Below the pieces are notes generated by a model that saw only the letters and a program-made list of their open reading frames with translations, did no database searches and was not told the DNA's origin. The translations under genes were made by a program, and so were the position numbers. A stretch of DNA of 64,000 bases from Gamsiella multidivaricata (Eukaryota; Mortierellomycota; Mortierellomycetes; Mortierellales; Mortierellaceae), in contig NW_026251755.1 of assembly GCF_025024155.1 (NCBI RefSeq), positions 186,001-250,000 on the forward strand. The letters are read 5' to 3'. Shown in pieces: positions 11,718 through 24,461 of this stretch; position 1 is the stretch's first letter; every line of letters begins with the position of its first letter.

Positions 11718-13342
11718 TTTTATACGATGGTGGCGTGCTGGGAACAAAACCCAGTGAGCGAGAGAGTGAGTGGATGGGGTGGGCGAGTGAGTGGGCGAGT
11801 GAGTAAGAAGCAGCACCAATTTGGAAACGAACCTCGCTTTTTTGGACCGTCATAAAGCCACTGCTCTCAACTCTCTGCAGCCCATTTTTCTATTCCCACC
11901 TTCCCATTCCTGATTGGCTGGATCGCACGTTTTCCCACCACTTCACTTGCACCTTTTGCTCCGCCAACGGCTATAAACTAGTCTGCAGCCCTTCCCCTCC
12001 TCCTCTTCCTCCTCCTCCTCCTTCTCACAACCTGCTTCAATTGAACACAAACAAGCGGCCATTCAGCAGCCAGCGATATTGATTAAGGTCCCCTCTCTAT
12101 CCAATTCTCGCACCATGGAGCGGTGTATATTACATACTGTAATCTGCACTATGTACAAATGCACTGCGCTGCGGATCGTCCTCGCGCGGACAGGCCTCCA
12201 CTGGCTGGGTATGAAAACCTCACGAGAAACGGGTGAGCACATTCAGGGCAGCCAATCAGACGCAGCAGACCGTGAGAAAGGTATTCCTGCCAGATATGGT
12301 GGACATCTCTGCGAAAGGAGCCTCTTTTCATTTTCCACTTTGATTCATTCAGTACACTTCTGCATGTATCAATCGACAGAACATGAACGCGTTATTTGCT
12401 GCCGTTATTGATAATAGAGAACATAGGCCACAGTTCCACATCGGTGAAAACAAACACCGCCAGCGTTCAGAGTGTTCAGCATAATATTGTACAGAGGAAA
12501 AAACAAGAAACAGATCGTCGATATAGAAGAAAGGTCAATGATACGCTTGCGGGGGGAAACGCCCTAGTGCTATGCTTCTCTTTTATTTCTATAGCATAGT
12601 CAGTGCATGCAGCCTTGTGTTACTACTACCAACTGCATCGACACTCGGTCCTGTATTTCCTTTTCTCCGCTGCAAACACCTCTCAATCCTCCTCGGTCTT
12701 CATCACGGCCAGCATGTTCCTTCGCGCTAGTATCTAGGGTGTATGAATCCTGGCTACGTTCCTCGCTTGGTTTATTGTTATGGCGACATAAACTCCGTCA
12801 TCTAACTTCTTTCATCCATCGCCTCATATCCTCAGTTTCTCAATCCCAATCTATATACATTCTTACCCACGCCTCCAGCTTCACTAGGTCCTGTCCTATC
12901 TCCCGCATATACTTCAGGAACAACTACCGACCCAATGCCTACCTCTACAGACGTGCAATCAGCTCCTTCCGAAACCCCACTTCTCCACGATAAAGCCGCT
13001 GCCAGCCTCAATTTCATCCATGCGCCCTTAAAGATTTCCTTCTACATCTTGCGTTGGTTCTACAACACTGGAGAAACCAACTGAAACAATTAGGATGGAT
13101 GGGAGTTTGTCAATAATGCCACCATTTCCTCTCACCCTTTCGAGATGGGCAGCAGGGAACTCTCAGCGTGATCGTTACTTCCAAGGTCATACTGAGGGAC
13201 GAAAGCCCAATGCCATCACATCCGTCCCATCCTCGACTCGATTCTTTCTCTGCCCTTGCTCCAGATCCAGATAGAAGAGTACTCAGCAATACTCCTGCCC
13301 CTGCTCCCGTTAGTGTTATGAGCAATGACCCCAAGGAGTATT
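11718..13342. other. gene-poor region upstream of the aminopeptidase
   Basis: The aminopeptidase promoter lies at about 11718-12070, with GAGTGAGTGGGCGAGTGAG-like repeats at 11760-11805 and CTCCTCCTC repeats at 12000-12025. Beyond it are small open frames. A 49-codon frame from 12933 (MPTSTDVQSAP, later ISFYILRWFYNTG) looks somewhat protein-like and could be an exon of the decayed locus that follows. I cannot build a gene from it. Confidence 0.35.
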
Positions 13343-13832
13343 ACCAAGGCTTGACCCAAACAACTGCTGTGAACGCTGTGGCATTGTGTGCATCGGACCA
13401 GATGGTGTGCTTCCGGCGCCCTGACAACTCTCTGATGACGATCTTATAATTAGTCGCGTGTCAATAAAAGGTCGCCTATGTTTAGAAAAAGATCGACTCT
13501 CTTCGATTCTTACTACAACTAACATGACGAGGATCAGCACCAACATGCAAAAGGTGGCAAAGTAGGCCATGGGCCGGACAGCAGATATCAACCAGACGAC
13601 GGTAATATTGACAGCGGTAGACTGGCCGACTCTTTCGAGTGTGAGGACAAGTGACCCGTGCCTCATAAATTGCTACCTACTTGTTTTTGTACCTATTGTC
13701 CTCCGTGGCGGCCTGAAAGGTCCTGTCCCCGAGGAGCCAAATGGCCTGGTCAGCCTCATGATCCTTGACCTCAGTAAATAGGTTCAAAGGATAGCTACTA
13801 GAGTCATGTAGTAACCCAGCGCGGCCAAGAAT
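13343..13832 (-). other. possible minus-strand spliced membrane-protein remnant
   Basis: Three minus-strand blocks, 13681-13832, 13514-13631 and about 13343-13442, join in consistent phase with GT-AG borders (gtaggt...aaag, gtaaga...ataag). They read as a polar loop (EVKDHEADQAIWLLGDRTF), then a strongly hydrophobic run (FATFCMLVLILVMLVV) and a basic segment (RELSGRRKHTIW), ending in TAA. Another frame just upstream reads as a TM (LAALGYYMTLVAIL), as if one base were lost. No intact start was found. The block overlaps an LRR reading on the plus strand, so only one of the two readings may be real. Confidence 0.3.
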
Positions 13833-14606
13833 CTATTAAAGTGAATTGTTCAGCCACAAGAGCAGACGGATGCCTATCAATTGATACAATCGCTTTTTTT
13901 TTTTTTTTTTGCAAGTGTCCACGGCGATGTCTACTCAAATCAGGCCGCCGACGCATTTTTTGCGGCGGCGACGCAGAAGAAGGATATTCAGGAGTTGTGG
14001 GTGCCATCGTTGCCGATTATGAAGATGCTGTTGACAAAACACAATTTAGAATACTTCTCAAACTAGCATGCCAACAGGGCTGTTGAAGCTAATGAACCAT
14101 ATCTGTCGCGACCTGTCCTGATAAGCTGTGTACCCACTTGTAGATCGATCGCCAACAACAAGTTTGACGGGAAATTGCCTCCGGACTTATTCAGCTCTCT
14201 CACAAAGCTGGAAAATCACCAACGTCAGCCAGAATTGTTTCAACAGCAAGATTGATCTCAAGGTCGTTGAGTTGACAGGCCTCTTGAAGTTGTAGCGTCG
14301 CTTATTTCTGATGACATCGCAACAGCTCAGTGCATACCAATGAATTCAAAAGGGGCGAACCCCAAAGGCGCTCAGTCTCTGCAAGCAGTTTCAGACTGTC
14401 AGCTTAGGCGATAGCTACCTGCCTGTGTTGTTGCGCTTACACCACCATCCTTGCTGCAGTATGCAATTCACTACCCTCCTTTCTTTCATGTTCTCATATT
14501 GTCTGTCTGCACTGTCGTCGTTGTGAGAAAGATATTGAACCACAATGCGTTCAGCGGCCCGCTACCGATCGAGATCATGCCATTTGAGTATATGGTACTG
14601 AACTAA
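13705..14606 (+). pseudogene. decayed leucine-rich-repeat protein gene
   Basis: Separated pieces on the plus strand match the LxxLxLxxNxLxGxLP repeat. They are GLKGPVPEEPNGLVSLMILD at 13710-13781, NNKFDGKLPPDLFSSLTKLE at about 14153-14212, NVSQNCFNSKIDL followed by a leucine-rich segment ending at a TAG near 14295, and NHNAFSGPLPIEIMPFEYM near 14535-14600. A weaker piece lies at 13925-14066. The pieces sit in different frames and are cut by stops. A one-base shift separates the second and third (LTKLE / ITNVSQN). I see no intron set that rescues the frame. The order and strand agree with one LRR gene in decay. Confidence 0.5.
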
Positions 14607-16158
14607 TGGTATGTTCCTATTGCGATTGCGCCGCCGCTAATATCCGTCTACATGGTGCAGCAGAATTCACTCATATCATGTCCGCTCAATGTCGCTCTAG
14701 AAAGCTTGATGGCACTTCCCCATCAATGTAACCTGGTAGTCTAGCAGGACCAATTGAGGACTAATGGGGCGCATGGTCTGTTCTACTTGTCAAACAAAAA
14801 GTTTTAACACTTGTACTGTACACATTTATTGATTTTGTGTTTTCTGCATGGCATGCATAGATCGCGTCATTCATCCGGACATACAACACCATTTCCCAAG
14901 ACGTGCGAGTGTGCTGCAGGGGGGTTATTTGGAGCAAGCTTGGTCCTCCTTGTGACGGTGCCGGAGTAGGCCTTATAATTCCTCAAAAGAACTCCCTTGC
15001 TCCGTCGTTCGCTACAAAAAGTCTACGTAGACTATTGCATTATAGAAGCAAAGGAGAATAGAAACTGGGCCGAATAAGCTCATGCACTGTGTAACCATTG
15101 TGACATACTGGCGTAGTCTATAGCTCTACAGCTGCATGGCGGTATAGAAGGTAGATTGAACATGATGCAAAGGAATTACGCCAAGTAGGACCTGCTCCAC
15201 ACCACAACTGTTCTCTCTGAAGAAGTATGAGGAGATAAGGGCTAGAACGTCCAAATAAACAAAACGATGTTCAAAAAGAGTACTGCAGGCTATGTAAAGG
15301 GCGGGAGAAGGAGAGGGAGAGATAGGGGCACGGCGACAACAGGCACAGGAAGGATCATGCAGACAACCACAAAGAGTCGCGCTGCTGCAGGTCCATGGGT
15401 ACAGGTCCGTATCGCAGCGGCTTCCTTAGCACGTGGACAGCTATTGTTTGAGTTGTGGGATTCGTCTTGCTTGGCCCACTGGCTGCCCCGGATAGGTATC
15501 AACCGACCTTAAAAACAAGGTCATCCCCTCTCCAACTCCACAATACCTTTTCTTTACCACCACTTCCTTGCTCTCCTTCTTTCTCCATCTCCCCATCGTC
15601 AACTATTCAATTCACATCGCCTCCGTCATCTCATCAGACACAAGCTCATTTGATCCATCCCTGAATGTAAGCACCAGTTGTAGACGAGGACAGAAGGTTC
15701 TGTTCGTCAAGTGCGGCCCGTCTTCGCTTCAGAGGAAACAAGGGATGCCATTGGAAACAATAGAAATATATTTTCCCAACTTTTTTTATTTTATTTTTTT
15801 TTGGCCTTATTCATCTCCCTCCCTTTTCCCCCCCGCCCCCATGCTCGAGAATTCCCCGGTAACGATCGTGTACTGAGAATATCATCCGACACAGAGGGGA
15901 GGGAAAACACTCATTTGAGGCTATTACTTTAGAAGCCCTACAGTTGCCTATATGCCTATAAGTGTCTACAGGCAGCGTAAAATCTTTCTTTCTTGTTCTT
16001 GTTACAATTCCTTTTACTTCTCATTCGCAATTCGAGTTCCAAGGACATTTTTGCTCACTTATCTGCATTCCATTATCTCCAGCTTGATCCGGTTCCATCT
16101 TGACAAGACCCATTTCTGAAAGAAGGTTGTACGACACACATTTGACAGATCAAGCAAC
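14607..16158. other. intergenic, promoter side of the antiporter gene
   Basis: No convincing coding sequence is seen. CT-rich and T-rich stretches at 15530-15640 and 15780-15840 resemble fungal promoter and 5' UTR sequence. Short open frames (for example 15267-15512) are basic and low complexity. Confidence 0.45.
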
Positions 16159-19100
16159 ATGGGATCTGGACCAGGCAAGTAAACGGCTCCTGGATCAACT
16201 GACATCCAGTCATTTCATACAGAAGAACTAATACGATGTTTTCTGGTTCAACAGGAAGCGTTGTCACTGGTTTGAACCCGACAGCGATCAACCCTTCAGA
16301 CCCGTTTGTCCTCTTTGTTATCCAGGTAATATTCCTCATGATGTTTTAGTGAAACATTGCCCACGCATACATGCATGCACATGCGGGCATTCCTGGTACA
16401 ATAGCATGCTGCATGATACCTAGTAGGCACAACATATCTAATACCATGGCATTGAACTTGATATCATAGACTCTCATTATCGTTGGACTATGCTATCTCC
16501 TTCACTTTGGGCTCAAAAAGCTGAAGCAGCCCCGCGTCATTTCAGAGGTCATTGCGGGTATCATCCTTGGGCCCTCGGTCATGGGACGTATACCGGGTTT
16601 TGCCACTACCATCTTCAACCCTACAAGTTTGCCGTACCTGAACCTTGTTTCGAACATCGGTCTAGTCTTCTTCCTCTTCCTTGTCGGCCTGGAACTTGAT
16701 CCTTCCCAGGTGGTCAAACGTGCTCGATTTGCCCTCGGCATTTCGTTCGCAGGCATGGCTCTCCCTCTCGGAGTCGGTGCGGCCGTCAGTTATGTTCTCT
16801 ATGAGGAATTGGGCCCGAACAGCACGGTCGGGTTTGGCCAGTTCCTGCTCTTCTGTGGCGTTGCCATGTCCATCACCGCATTCCCAGTCTTGGCTCGTAT
16901 CCTTGCCGAGCAAAAGCTATTGACAACCAAAGTTGGATTTCTCACTATCTGCGCCGGTGCAGTCGGAGACATCGTTGCCTGGATCCTCTTGGCCTTGGTA
17001 GTCGCGATCATCAACAGCGCTAGCAGAATCACCCCGCTATACGTCGTTCTCTTGTCGATTGCCTGGATCCTGATTCTGGTCTTCCTGGTCCGCCCCCTGA
17101 TCATCTTTTTGATCAGGGTCACAAAATCGCAAGACGAGCCTAGCCAAACTATGATGGCCTTCACCATGGCCGTAGTATTGGCCAGTGCCTTTGTGACCGA
17201 TATCATTGGTGTGCACTCCATCTTTGGGTCCTTCCTTGTCGGTCTTATCATCCCCAACGATACTGGTTTTGCTGATGGAGTCACCAAGAGGATCGAGGAT
17301 TTAGTCAGCGTTATCTTCCTCCCGATTTATTTCGCCCTTTCCGGACTCAAGACTCAGATCGGACTCTTAGACAACGGCAGGATCTGGGGGTTGGTCATCT
17401 TGACCACTTTCGTGGCGTGTTTTGGCAAGATTGTCGGATGCACCAGTGCTGCCAGGATCCAGGGTATGGAATGGAGAGAGTCCTTTGCGATCGGTGTCCT
17501 CATGAACTGCAAGGGTCTCATCGAGCTGATTGTCCTGAACATTGGATACGATGCCGGGGTCATCAACGCCAAGGTCTTTGTGATCATGGTGATGATGTGT
17601 TTGATTACGACCTGCATGACCACGCCCATGGTTACTTGGATATATCCTCCCCACTACCAGCGTGCGGCCGCTTTGCGTGCACTAGCCAAGATGAAAGCCA
17701 GCAATGGAGACATTGAGGATCCGGATTCAGCAGAACCCGTTAACTCCCAGAAGGCGATCATGTTGTGCCTAGACAAGATTCAAAACATGCCTGCAATGAT
17801 GACATTCCTGGATATGCTACATCATGCCGTACCCAAGCCCGAGGACTCCACCGCCAGCGGCTCGAGTCTCTCGGTCCCTAGTGCTCACGCACATCCAGGA
17901 CCCTCCGTTAACTTTGCTTCTGAGGCCCCAAGCACCGGACCTACACTTCTGGCTCTTCGCCTTCTGCACCTCACTGAGCGTAGCTCCTCAGTGTTGATGG
18001 CTGCTACCGAACGTGCCGAGGTCCTGCGTCGTGATACCCTTATGGTTGTTTTCCAAGCCTTTGCCAAGCTAAACGGCATTCTGATTCAGCCCCGCATGAC
18101 TCTGTCCACCGACCCCGATGACTTTGCGCAGAGCATATATGATGAGGCTGTGGAGAGTGGTACAGGAGTCATCATCTTTCCCTGGAACTCGACCTCACTC
18201 CCAGATCCACCTTCTAACGCGTCGGACGACACCCAGAGCCTCGTCTTGTCGAAACCACTTGTCACTTCCAACACGCAGGTGGTCAGCCGCCTCTTGAACA
18301 CGACTGCAAACACTGGTATTGCAACTGCGGTATTTGTCGACAGAGAATTTGGTGGCTCCGGAAGCTTTGTGAATATTATGGTCCCGCTCTACGGATCCCG
18401 TGATGACGAAGAGGCCCTGAAACTCGCCTCGGCCCTCAGTCACAACAAACTGTGCAACGTTTTGATCGTTCGAATTGAGACGGCACTCAGATCCAAGGAG
18501 GCTGCCAGCGCCGAAGTTTATGTGGACATCGATGCGCTATCGATCAATTCTGAGCACGACTGTGACAACGAACCAAAAGAGCTGCCCGAGAACAACGAGA
18601 TTTTGATTCAGGAGTACTTTGCCCATCGCGCATTCGGCAACGGCGATAGACGATCAAGCAAGAAGACCAATACCGGGCCTTCGGGCGTTGGAGTCGAGGT
18701 CGGAGAAAGCATCTTCGTGCACCAGGTTCCGACCGTTCAGGATGCCATTGGGCTTTCAAAAGCGGTTCTTGGCTCAAGAGATCTTTTGGTACTCGGACGC
18801 GGATCGACCAGCAAAATTGGACGATATAGCTCTGCCGGTGCCATTTATGGCCAGGATGCACCTGCGACCTACACTACCGGCTTCCAACAGCCCTCTACCG
18901 TTGGAACACCAGTGCACCAGATTGATAACCCGCTTGGAGATAACAGCACTCATCTCCGAGTTCGCAACACGCTTCGCCCCCAGCCCTCATCGCGCGACCT
19001 GCATTATTCGACATTGACAGTATCGAACATTTTGGGCGCCGCAGCCCAATCATACCTCTCGTCTGAGATCTCATGCTGCCTCATGGCGGTTCAGTCGGGC

Positions 19101-19352
19101 AAAAGATCTAGCGGTATTGCTATGTCCAGGATTGCATCCTCAATTGGGCCTGGATCTCTGGGCATTCAACATGAGAAGGATACGAGTGCGAGCCATGCAC
19201 ACCCATATGGCTTTGACAGTGAGCACTCGTTCCCGGTCGCCCTAGAGACTGAGGAGACACAGGCACAGCTGCAGGAACAAGGACATGAACAGGAGTCAAA
19301 GCAAAAGCACCACGTTCGTATCGCGAGCGACGACGGCGAGAAGCGAGCATGA
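16159..19352 (+). CDS. Kha1-like K+/Na+-H+ antiporter (CPA2 family)
   Basis: Exons 16159-16174, 16255-16325 and 16470-19352 give 989 aa. The first intron fits the frame only with a GC donor (gcaagt...acag); the second is gtaata...atag. The protein starts MGSGPGSVVTGLNP, followed by DPFVLFVIQ and then QPRVISEVIAGIILGPSVMG, which is the Kha1/CPA2 signature. About 12-13 membrane segments end near residue 420. The long cytoplasmic C-terminal region (about 570 aa) is soluble and S/T-rich, comparable to the regulatory tail of yeast Kha1 (873 aa). By family it exchanges K+ or Na+ for H+ in Golgi or other endomembranes and supports pH and cation homeostasis. The ion specificity cannot be read from sequence. 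Confidence 0.88.
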
Positions 19353-19783
19353 ATCCCTAATATCCCTCTTGTACAAATATGTATTCATTTTTCAATAATA
19401 AAAAAAGCTGAGTTCTAAGCCCTTAACCGAAAGAACTTTATTGATTGGGTTCAGAAGATCTGCTCATTCCTCGAACTACACTTTTCAGGACAATCACCAA
19501 TGCTACTCGGACCATGGTCAAGAGCAGGCGTCGTTCAGAGCCGCTTATGTTATAACTTATTGTTACAAAAGACCGCTTTGTCTGCAACCGACAAAGTCCC
19601 TGTTTGCGCATGGAGATCAGTCGTCGCCGCGGGCAGTTCCGTTCATAAAAGGCAACACACATACCATCGACCATATACCACAAACATCGAATCCAAACCG
19701 ACCTCGCCACTAGACAACACATCCTCGACCCGAAATGCTACCGCAGGTTCGTTTTGCGATGGGGCGATCTGTGGGCCTGTTAA
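19353..19783. other. intergenic
   Basis: AATAAT at 19396-19401 is a likely poly(A) signal for the antiporter. The rest should contain the promoter and perhaps the first exon of the flavin-reductase-like gene. ATG at 19735 begins a short basic frame (MLPQVRFAMGRSVGLL) that could be a presequence, but I could not join it with confidence. Confidence 0.4.
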
Positions 19784-20776
19784 CCAACCCTGACATCGTA
19801 TCTATGCGGAACAGAAGATTTATCGGTGACTATCCCTGTACGTCCAATAGCCACTGAACCGAGCGAGAATGACCTGGCAACATCGGAAAGGCTACGCAAA
19901 GTGCTTAGGAAGGTCCCATTTCCCGGTAAGGCTACAAAGGACCCAGAATTAATACCTGTCTTGAAGTGCTTATAAGGTGCTGCGTAGTGATTTTCTTTTT
20001 CTCCTTTTATTTTAGTCGTTGTTGTCTCTACGGCCTCGCCTCACGATCCATCGCTTCGTCGTGGTATCACCGTCTCCTCCTTCACGTCAATCTCCCTCCA
20101 GCCAATACCTTTAATTTCGTTTTGTGTGAAGCTTCCGTCGCGAGCATCGACCATCTTGCACGAGTCAGATCAGTTTGTGGTTCAGTTCCTGGGGGCTGAT
20201 CAGATTGCACACTCTGTCGCCTTTTCGTCTTCAGTCCCACCACCATCCTCAGTCCGTGCTGCATTGTCAATTTCAGAATCAGCAGCAGTGTTACCGTCAT
20301 CGTCGTCCTCAAATCCAGAGTTATCTCAGGAAGAAGGACAATTGAGAGCAGCTCGATCTAGGGTACCTCAGGACAAGGACATTCAGGATTTGGTTTCCGA
20401 GGCGAGCAGGCAGACTTTAATCGAAAGCACCGGCAAGGGAACTTCTGCAAAAACGTCATCTACAGGTATTGGAAAGGGCAGTATCAGCAACGAAAGTAAC
20501 GGCGCATCAGCAGCCTCGCCATCATCAGGCTCTTCTGAACCGGACCCATTTGAGGTATTGGGATATAGGACAGATCCCGAGTCGAATTTGCCGGTGCTCC
20601 TTGATACTCTTGGAGCGATACGTTGCAGGACGCACCAAGTGATGGTTGTGGGCGACCACGAGATGTGGATTGGCCACGTAGAGAAGGTACTGCATGGCGA
20701 GATTGCGGACCAGCATGAGGCACTGCTGTACCACGATCGGTCGTACCGGAGGGTTGGGCGCAGGATCATCAAATAA
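19784..20776 (+). CDS. flavin reductase-like domain protein (5' end unresolved)
   Basis: The frame open from 19784 to 19925 joins 20016-20776 through gtaagg...ttag. The junction reads LRKVLRKVPFP/VVVVSTASPH, then RRGITVSSFTSISLQPIPL and ISFCVKLPSRAS. This is the FMN-binding core of flavin reductase-like domains, with the expected start of strands and the 'TVSSFTS' loop. After a low-complexity S-rich insert (about 80 residues), the domain resumes with CRTHQVMVVGDHEMWIGHV and ends LLYHDRSYRRVG, the usual C-terminal strand. The S-rich insert splitting the domain is unusual. The start codon is not in the annotated exon. One weak option is ATG 19735 with a donor at 19751 and an acceptor near 19850. 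The redox partner and substrate are unknown. Confidence 0.7.
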
Positions 20777-21012
20777 ACGCAGCTATGAAACCAAACCACA
20801 GAGATGAAAGGACTGCTGCTTCAGGGGTACTTCCTGTGGACCATGTGGTCCTTCTTCATATTCCTCTCTCTCTTTTCTCGTTGAACATACAGAACTCCTG
20901 TCCACGTCCTTTACTCATTCCTTCGCCATTTCCGTCGCCGGCGAAAGCGACATTCACCCACTTTTTCCCCTTGACAACGGGTACAGAACAATAACGGCAT
21001 CAGTCTGACGCC

Positions 21013-24000
21013 ATGCTTGACCCAGGGGAAGGTCCAGCAGCATTCAACCCCGACCTGACGGAATTCCCTGCCTTCACATTCCCGCCACCGCCCACAAAGC
21101 CAGGCCAGGTGATCCTCAACCGATTCGTCCTTTACGAAACCAAAACCGTAAGAGACAGCGCTCCTTTCCGTCACTCCTATCGTAACTTCACATGGATGTT
21201 CTACATTAAAATTGCTCTGCCCTGTTCATCAATATGCTAGAGGTTCTTCATCGTTGGTACAAATGCACCTGCAGGAACCCGCTTTCGAGTCCTCAAGATC
21301 GACCGAACCACAGCACCAGACGAACTAAGTATCACTGAGGATGAAGCCGTCTATACCAAATCCGAAGTCGACGATTTACTGGAGATGATTGCCAACGGCA
21401 ACAAGTCCACAGGAGGAATGCGTGAGATCGCCAAGTTCTATGGGATTGTGGGCTTCGTGCGGTTTACCGAGGGCTACTATCTCACCATCATCACGAAACG
21501 GAGCCCTGTAGCACTGATTGGCGGACATTATATCTTTCACATTGACGCGACCTCGACTATTTCGATTCATTCGTCCACCACACCGACGTCAAAGCTGGAC
21601 AAGAACTCGGATGAGGCGCGGTACCTGCAAATGTTCCAGATGGTTGACTTGACAAAGAACTTCTATTTCTCGTACTCGTACGATATCACCAGGACGCTGC
21701 AATGGAACATGACGAGGAATCATCAGATCGAAGGGCGAAATAGGATGTTTGTGTGGAACTCATATCTCTTGGAGGGCGCATTTGGAGAACAGACGGGCAT
21801 TGAGAACCAGTGGGCGCTACCTATCATGTATGGATTTGTCGACCAGTCAAGTAAGCCTCCTGCTGATTTCTATGGGTACACTATCGCGAAGTATCGTCTA
21901 TGCCACTGCGCTAACAGTACGGTCTGGACAATGATCACACTGCATAGAACTGTCAATCCTCGGCCGAAATGTGTACGTGACGCTGATTGCGCGAAGATCT
22001 CGCTTCTTCGCCGGTGCTCGATTTCTGAAGAGAGGTGTCAACGACAGGGTTAGTCATCTCAACTGGGACACTCTGAAAATCGAATATTTCATTCATTGCT
22101 GGTTACTAAATCGATGTTTCCTGTGTCTATAGGGATATGTCGCGAACGACGTCGAGACCGAGCAAATTGTGTCTGAAATGTCGACCACATCGTTCTACGG
22201 AGCAGGTTCCTTGAATGCCAACCCTAATCACACTTCCTTTGTACAACACCGCGGATCAATTCCTCTGTACTGGACTCAGGATGGAACCAATATGTCACCG
22301 AAGCCAGCTATTGAGCTCAATGTAGTTGATCCCTACTTTTCAGCAGCAGCATTACATTTCGACGACATGTTCAGACGCTATGGCGCGCCCTGCATCGTGC
22401 TGAACCTGATCAAGGCCAAGGAGAAGACGCCACGAGAGTCGCTCCTGCTGAAAGAGTTTTCAGAGTGCATAGAGTATTTGAACCAGTTCCTACCAGAGGA
22501 CAAGAAGATTTGGCATATCAAATGGGATATGTCGAGGGCGTCCAAGAGGTAAAAAAGAGGCGTTCTTTGTATTTTGGTGTCACTTTGCGGATGCTTTATC
22601 AATTGCTAACGTCTTTGTTCGCCCTTTACATTGCGTTGTAATCCTTAGTCCTAACGAGAATGTGATTTCGGTTCTTGAGATCATTGCGGACAAAACATTC
22701 GCGCAAACAGGGTTCTTTCACAGTGGCTTCAACCAGGAAGCAGGAGCTCGCAACAAAAAGACTTTAATTTACGGATCAGGATTGCAGAACGGTGTTGTGC
22801 GAACGAATTGTATCGACTGTCTGGATCGAACGAATGCCGCGCAATTCATCATTGCAAAGTGTGCTTTAGGACATCAGGTAAAAATTAACTTTGATGTTCC
22901 GAAGATCCAGTGTCACAGGAGGAAACGACCGCAACTGATTGACAAGCGTATTTGTGCGCGTACGTCCAATTATCAGCTCTACTCACTAGGACTGATTGCG
23001 GAACCAGTGGTGCCATTCGACTGCGATGTGGTCAACATGTTGACGGAGATGTACCACGATCACGGTGATACGATTGCACTCCAGTATGGAGGGTCACATC
23101 TGGTCAACACCATGGAAACATACCGAAAGATCAACCAGTGGACGAGCCACAGTCGTGACATGATTGAGAGTATCAGACGATTCTACAGCAACAGCTTTGT
23201 TGGTGAGTAGGGCTACTTTAGCAACTTGCATATGCTCGGTTCAGTTTATAAGGTGCTAAAACAATTTTCGAATCTAAAAATGTAGATGCTGAAAAACAAG
23301 ACGCCATGAACTTGTTCCTGGGCAACTATCGTGTGCGAAAGGGCACCGGTCCTGCGCTCTGGGAGCTCCCTGGAGATTACCATCTGCACAACATTACCGA
23401 TCCGGAGCTGAAAAAGATTCGAAAGAGCTATATCAGGTGGTGGACACCCGATGCATTGCTACCCCAGGATGCATTAGCGCGAAAAAGTTTCCAGGAGGCA
23501 CAGGAACGCGATCTGGCACAGTTCAGACTTCACGATGCTGGATACGATGGATACGATGGACCATTTGGGAGTGAATTCGAGGGCGAATATTTTGATGGGG
23601 ATCCGGAGCGGGAGCAAGATCAGGTCCAAGACAACACCGAAGACTTGGCAAGGGAAGGCAGTATGGCAGACTTGAAGCCGTCCAGTCGAGACGGCACCAG
23701 ACAGGACGATCATATTGAAAATCTACGGTCAGAAGATGAGGATGATCTGTCAGGGAACACGATAAAGGCGTTCGGAACGGACGGTCGAGTAGACAGCATG
23801 GAGTCTATGCTATCTGCCCAATCGTATCAATCACATCCCAATCAGGGTACAGCAATCACAGATGCGGACAGACGGCGTTCGAGTCTTGCGCTCTCAAAAA
23901 TCTCCTCTGTACATTCAATATCGAGTATGCAAAGCGGAAGCCAAGGATTCTCTCAGCCTGATTCTGGGATACGCGCCTCCCGCTCCAATCCTAACATTTC

Positions 24001-24448
24001 TTCCATCCAGGCAGACGGCGAAATGAGCGAATCTAGGTCTGGGTGTGAGTCTTCACTAGATGGAAGTTTGTTGGATTTCAAGGAGAGGATTGTGGCGCCT
24101 TTAAATCTACACAAAGATCCCTCGAGATCAGGAACTGCTCCTATATCTTCCGCGTCTTCTATCTCATCTTTGCGCCGATGTCAGCAGTTGCGGAGCTCTG
24201 CCTCGAGGTCTTCCCTTGCTGCCTCTTCCATCAATGGCAACGGCTGGTCAACAAGGTCGGCTCATTTATCAAGGGGAGAGCGTTTTGTTCACGACGAGTT
24301 TGATGCTTGTGACGACACCGGCGAAGATCCAACGTCTGCCTGGGAGGAGTATTGGGATGAATACTATCGCCCAAAGGTCCAGACGTCTTTCCAACGACTG
24401 TTTGCGTACAACATGAACTCGACCAACCGATATATACCACCCAAGTAG
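21013..24448 (+). CDS. FIG4: FIG4-like phosphoinositide 5-phosphatase (Sac domain)
   Basis: Seven exons, 21013-21147, 21241-21850, 21948-22048, 22133-22548, 22649-22877, 22977-23202 and 23286-24448, give 959 aa with all phases in register. The Sac domain is complete. [15 protein letters not shown] opens it, [20 protein letters not shown] and [11 protein letters not shown] follow, and the catalytic CX5R motif is CIDCLDRTN (Cys475, Arg481). The tail carries [20 protein letters not shown], typical of Fig4 rather than Sac1, and no C-terminal TM is present. Fig4 acts with Fab1/PIKfyve and Vac14 to set PI(3,5)P2 on vacuole and endosome membranes. A serine-rich stretch (about residues 690-910) is inserted before the conserved end. 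Intron 22878-22976 is 99 nt and free of stops in frame. Confidence 0.9.
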
Positions 24449-24461
24449 GCTGCGTATCACC

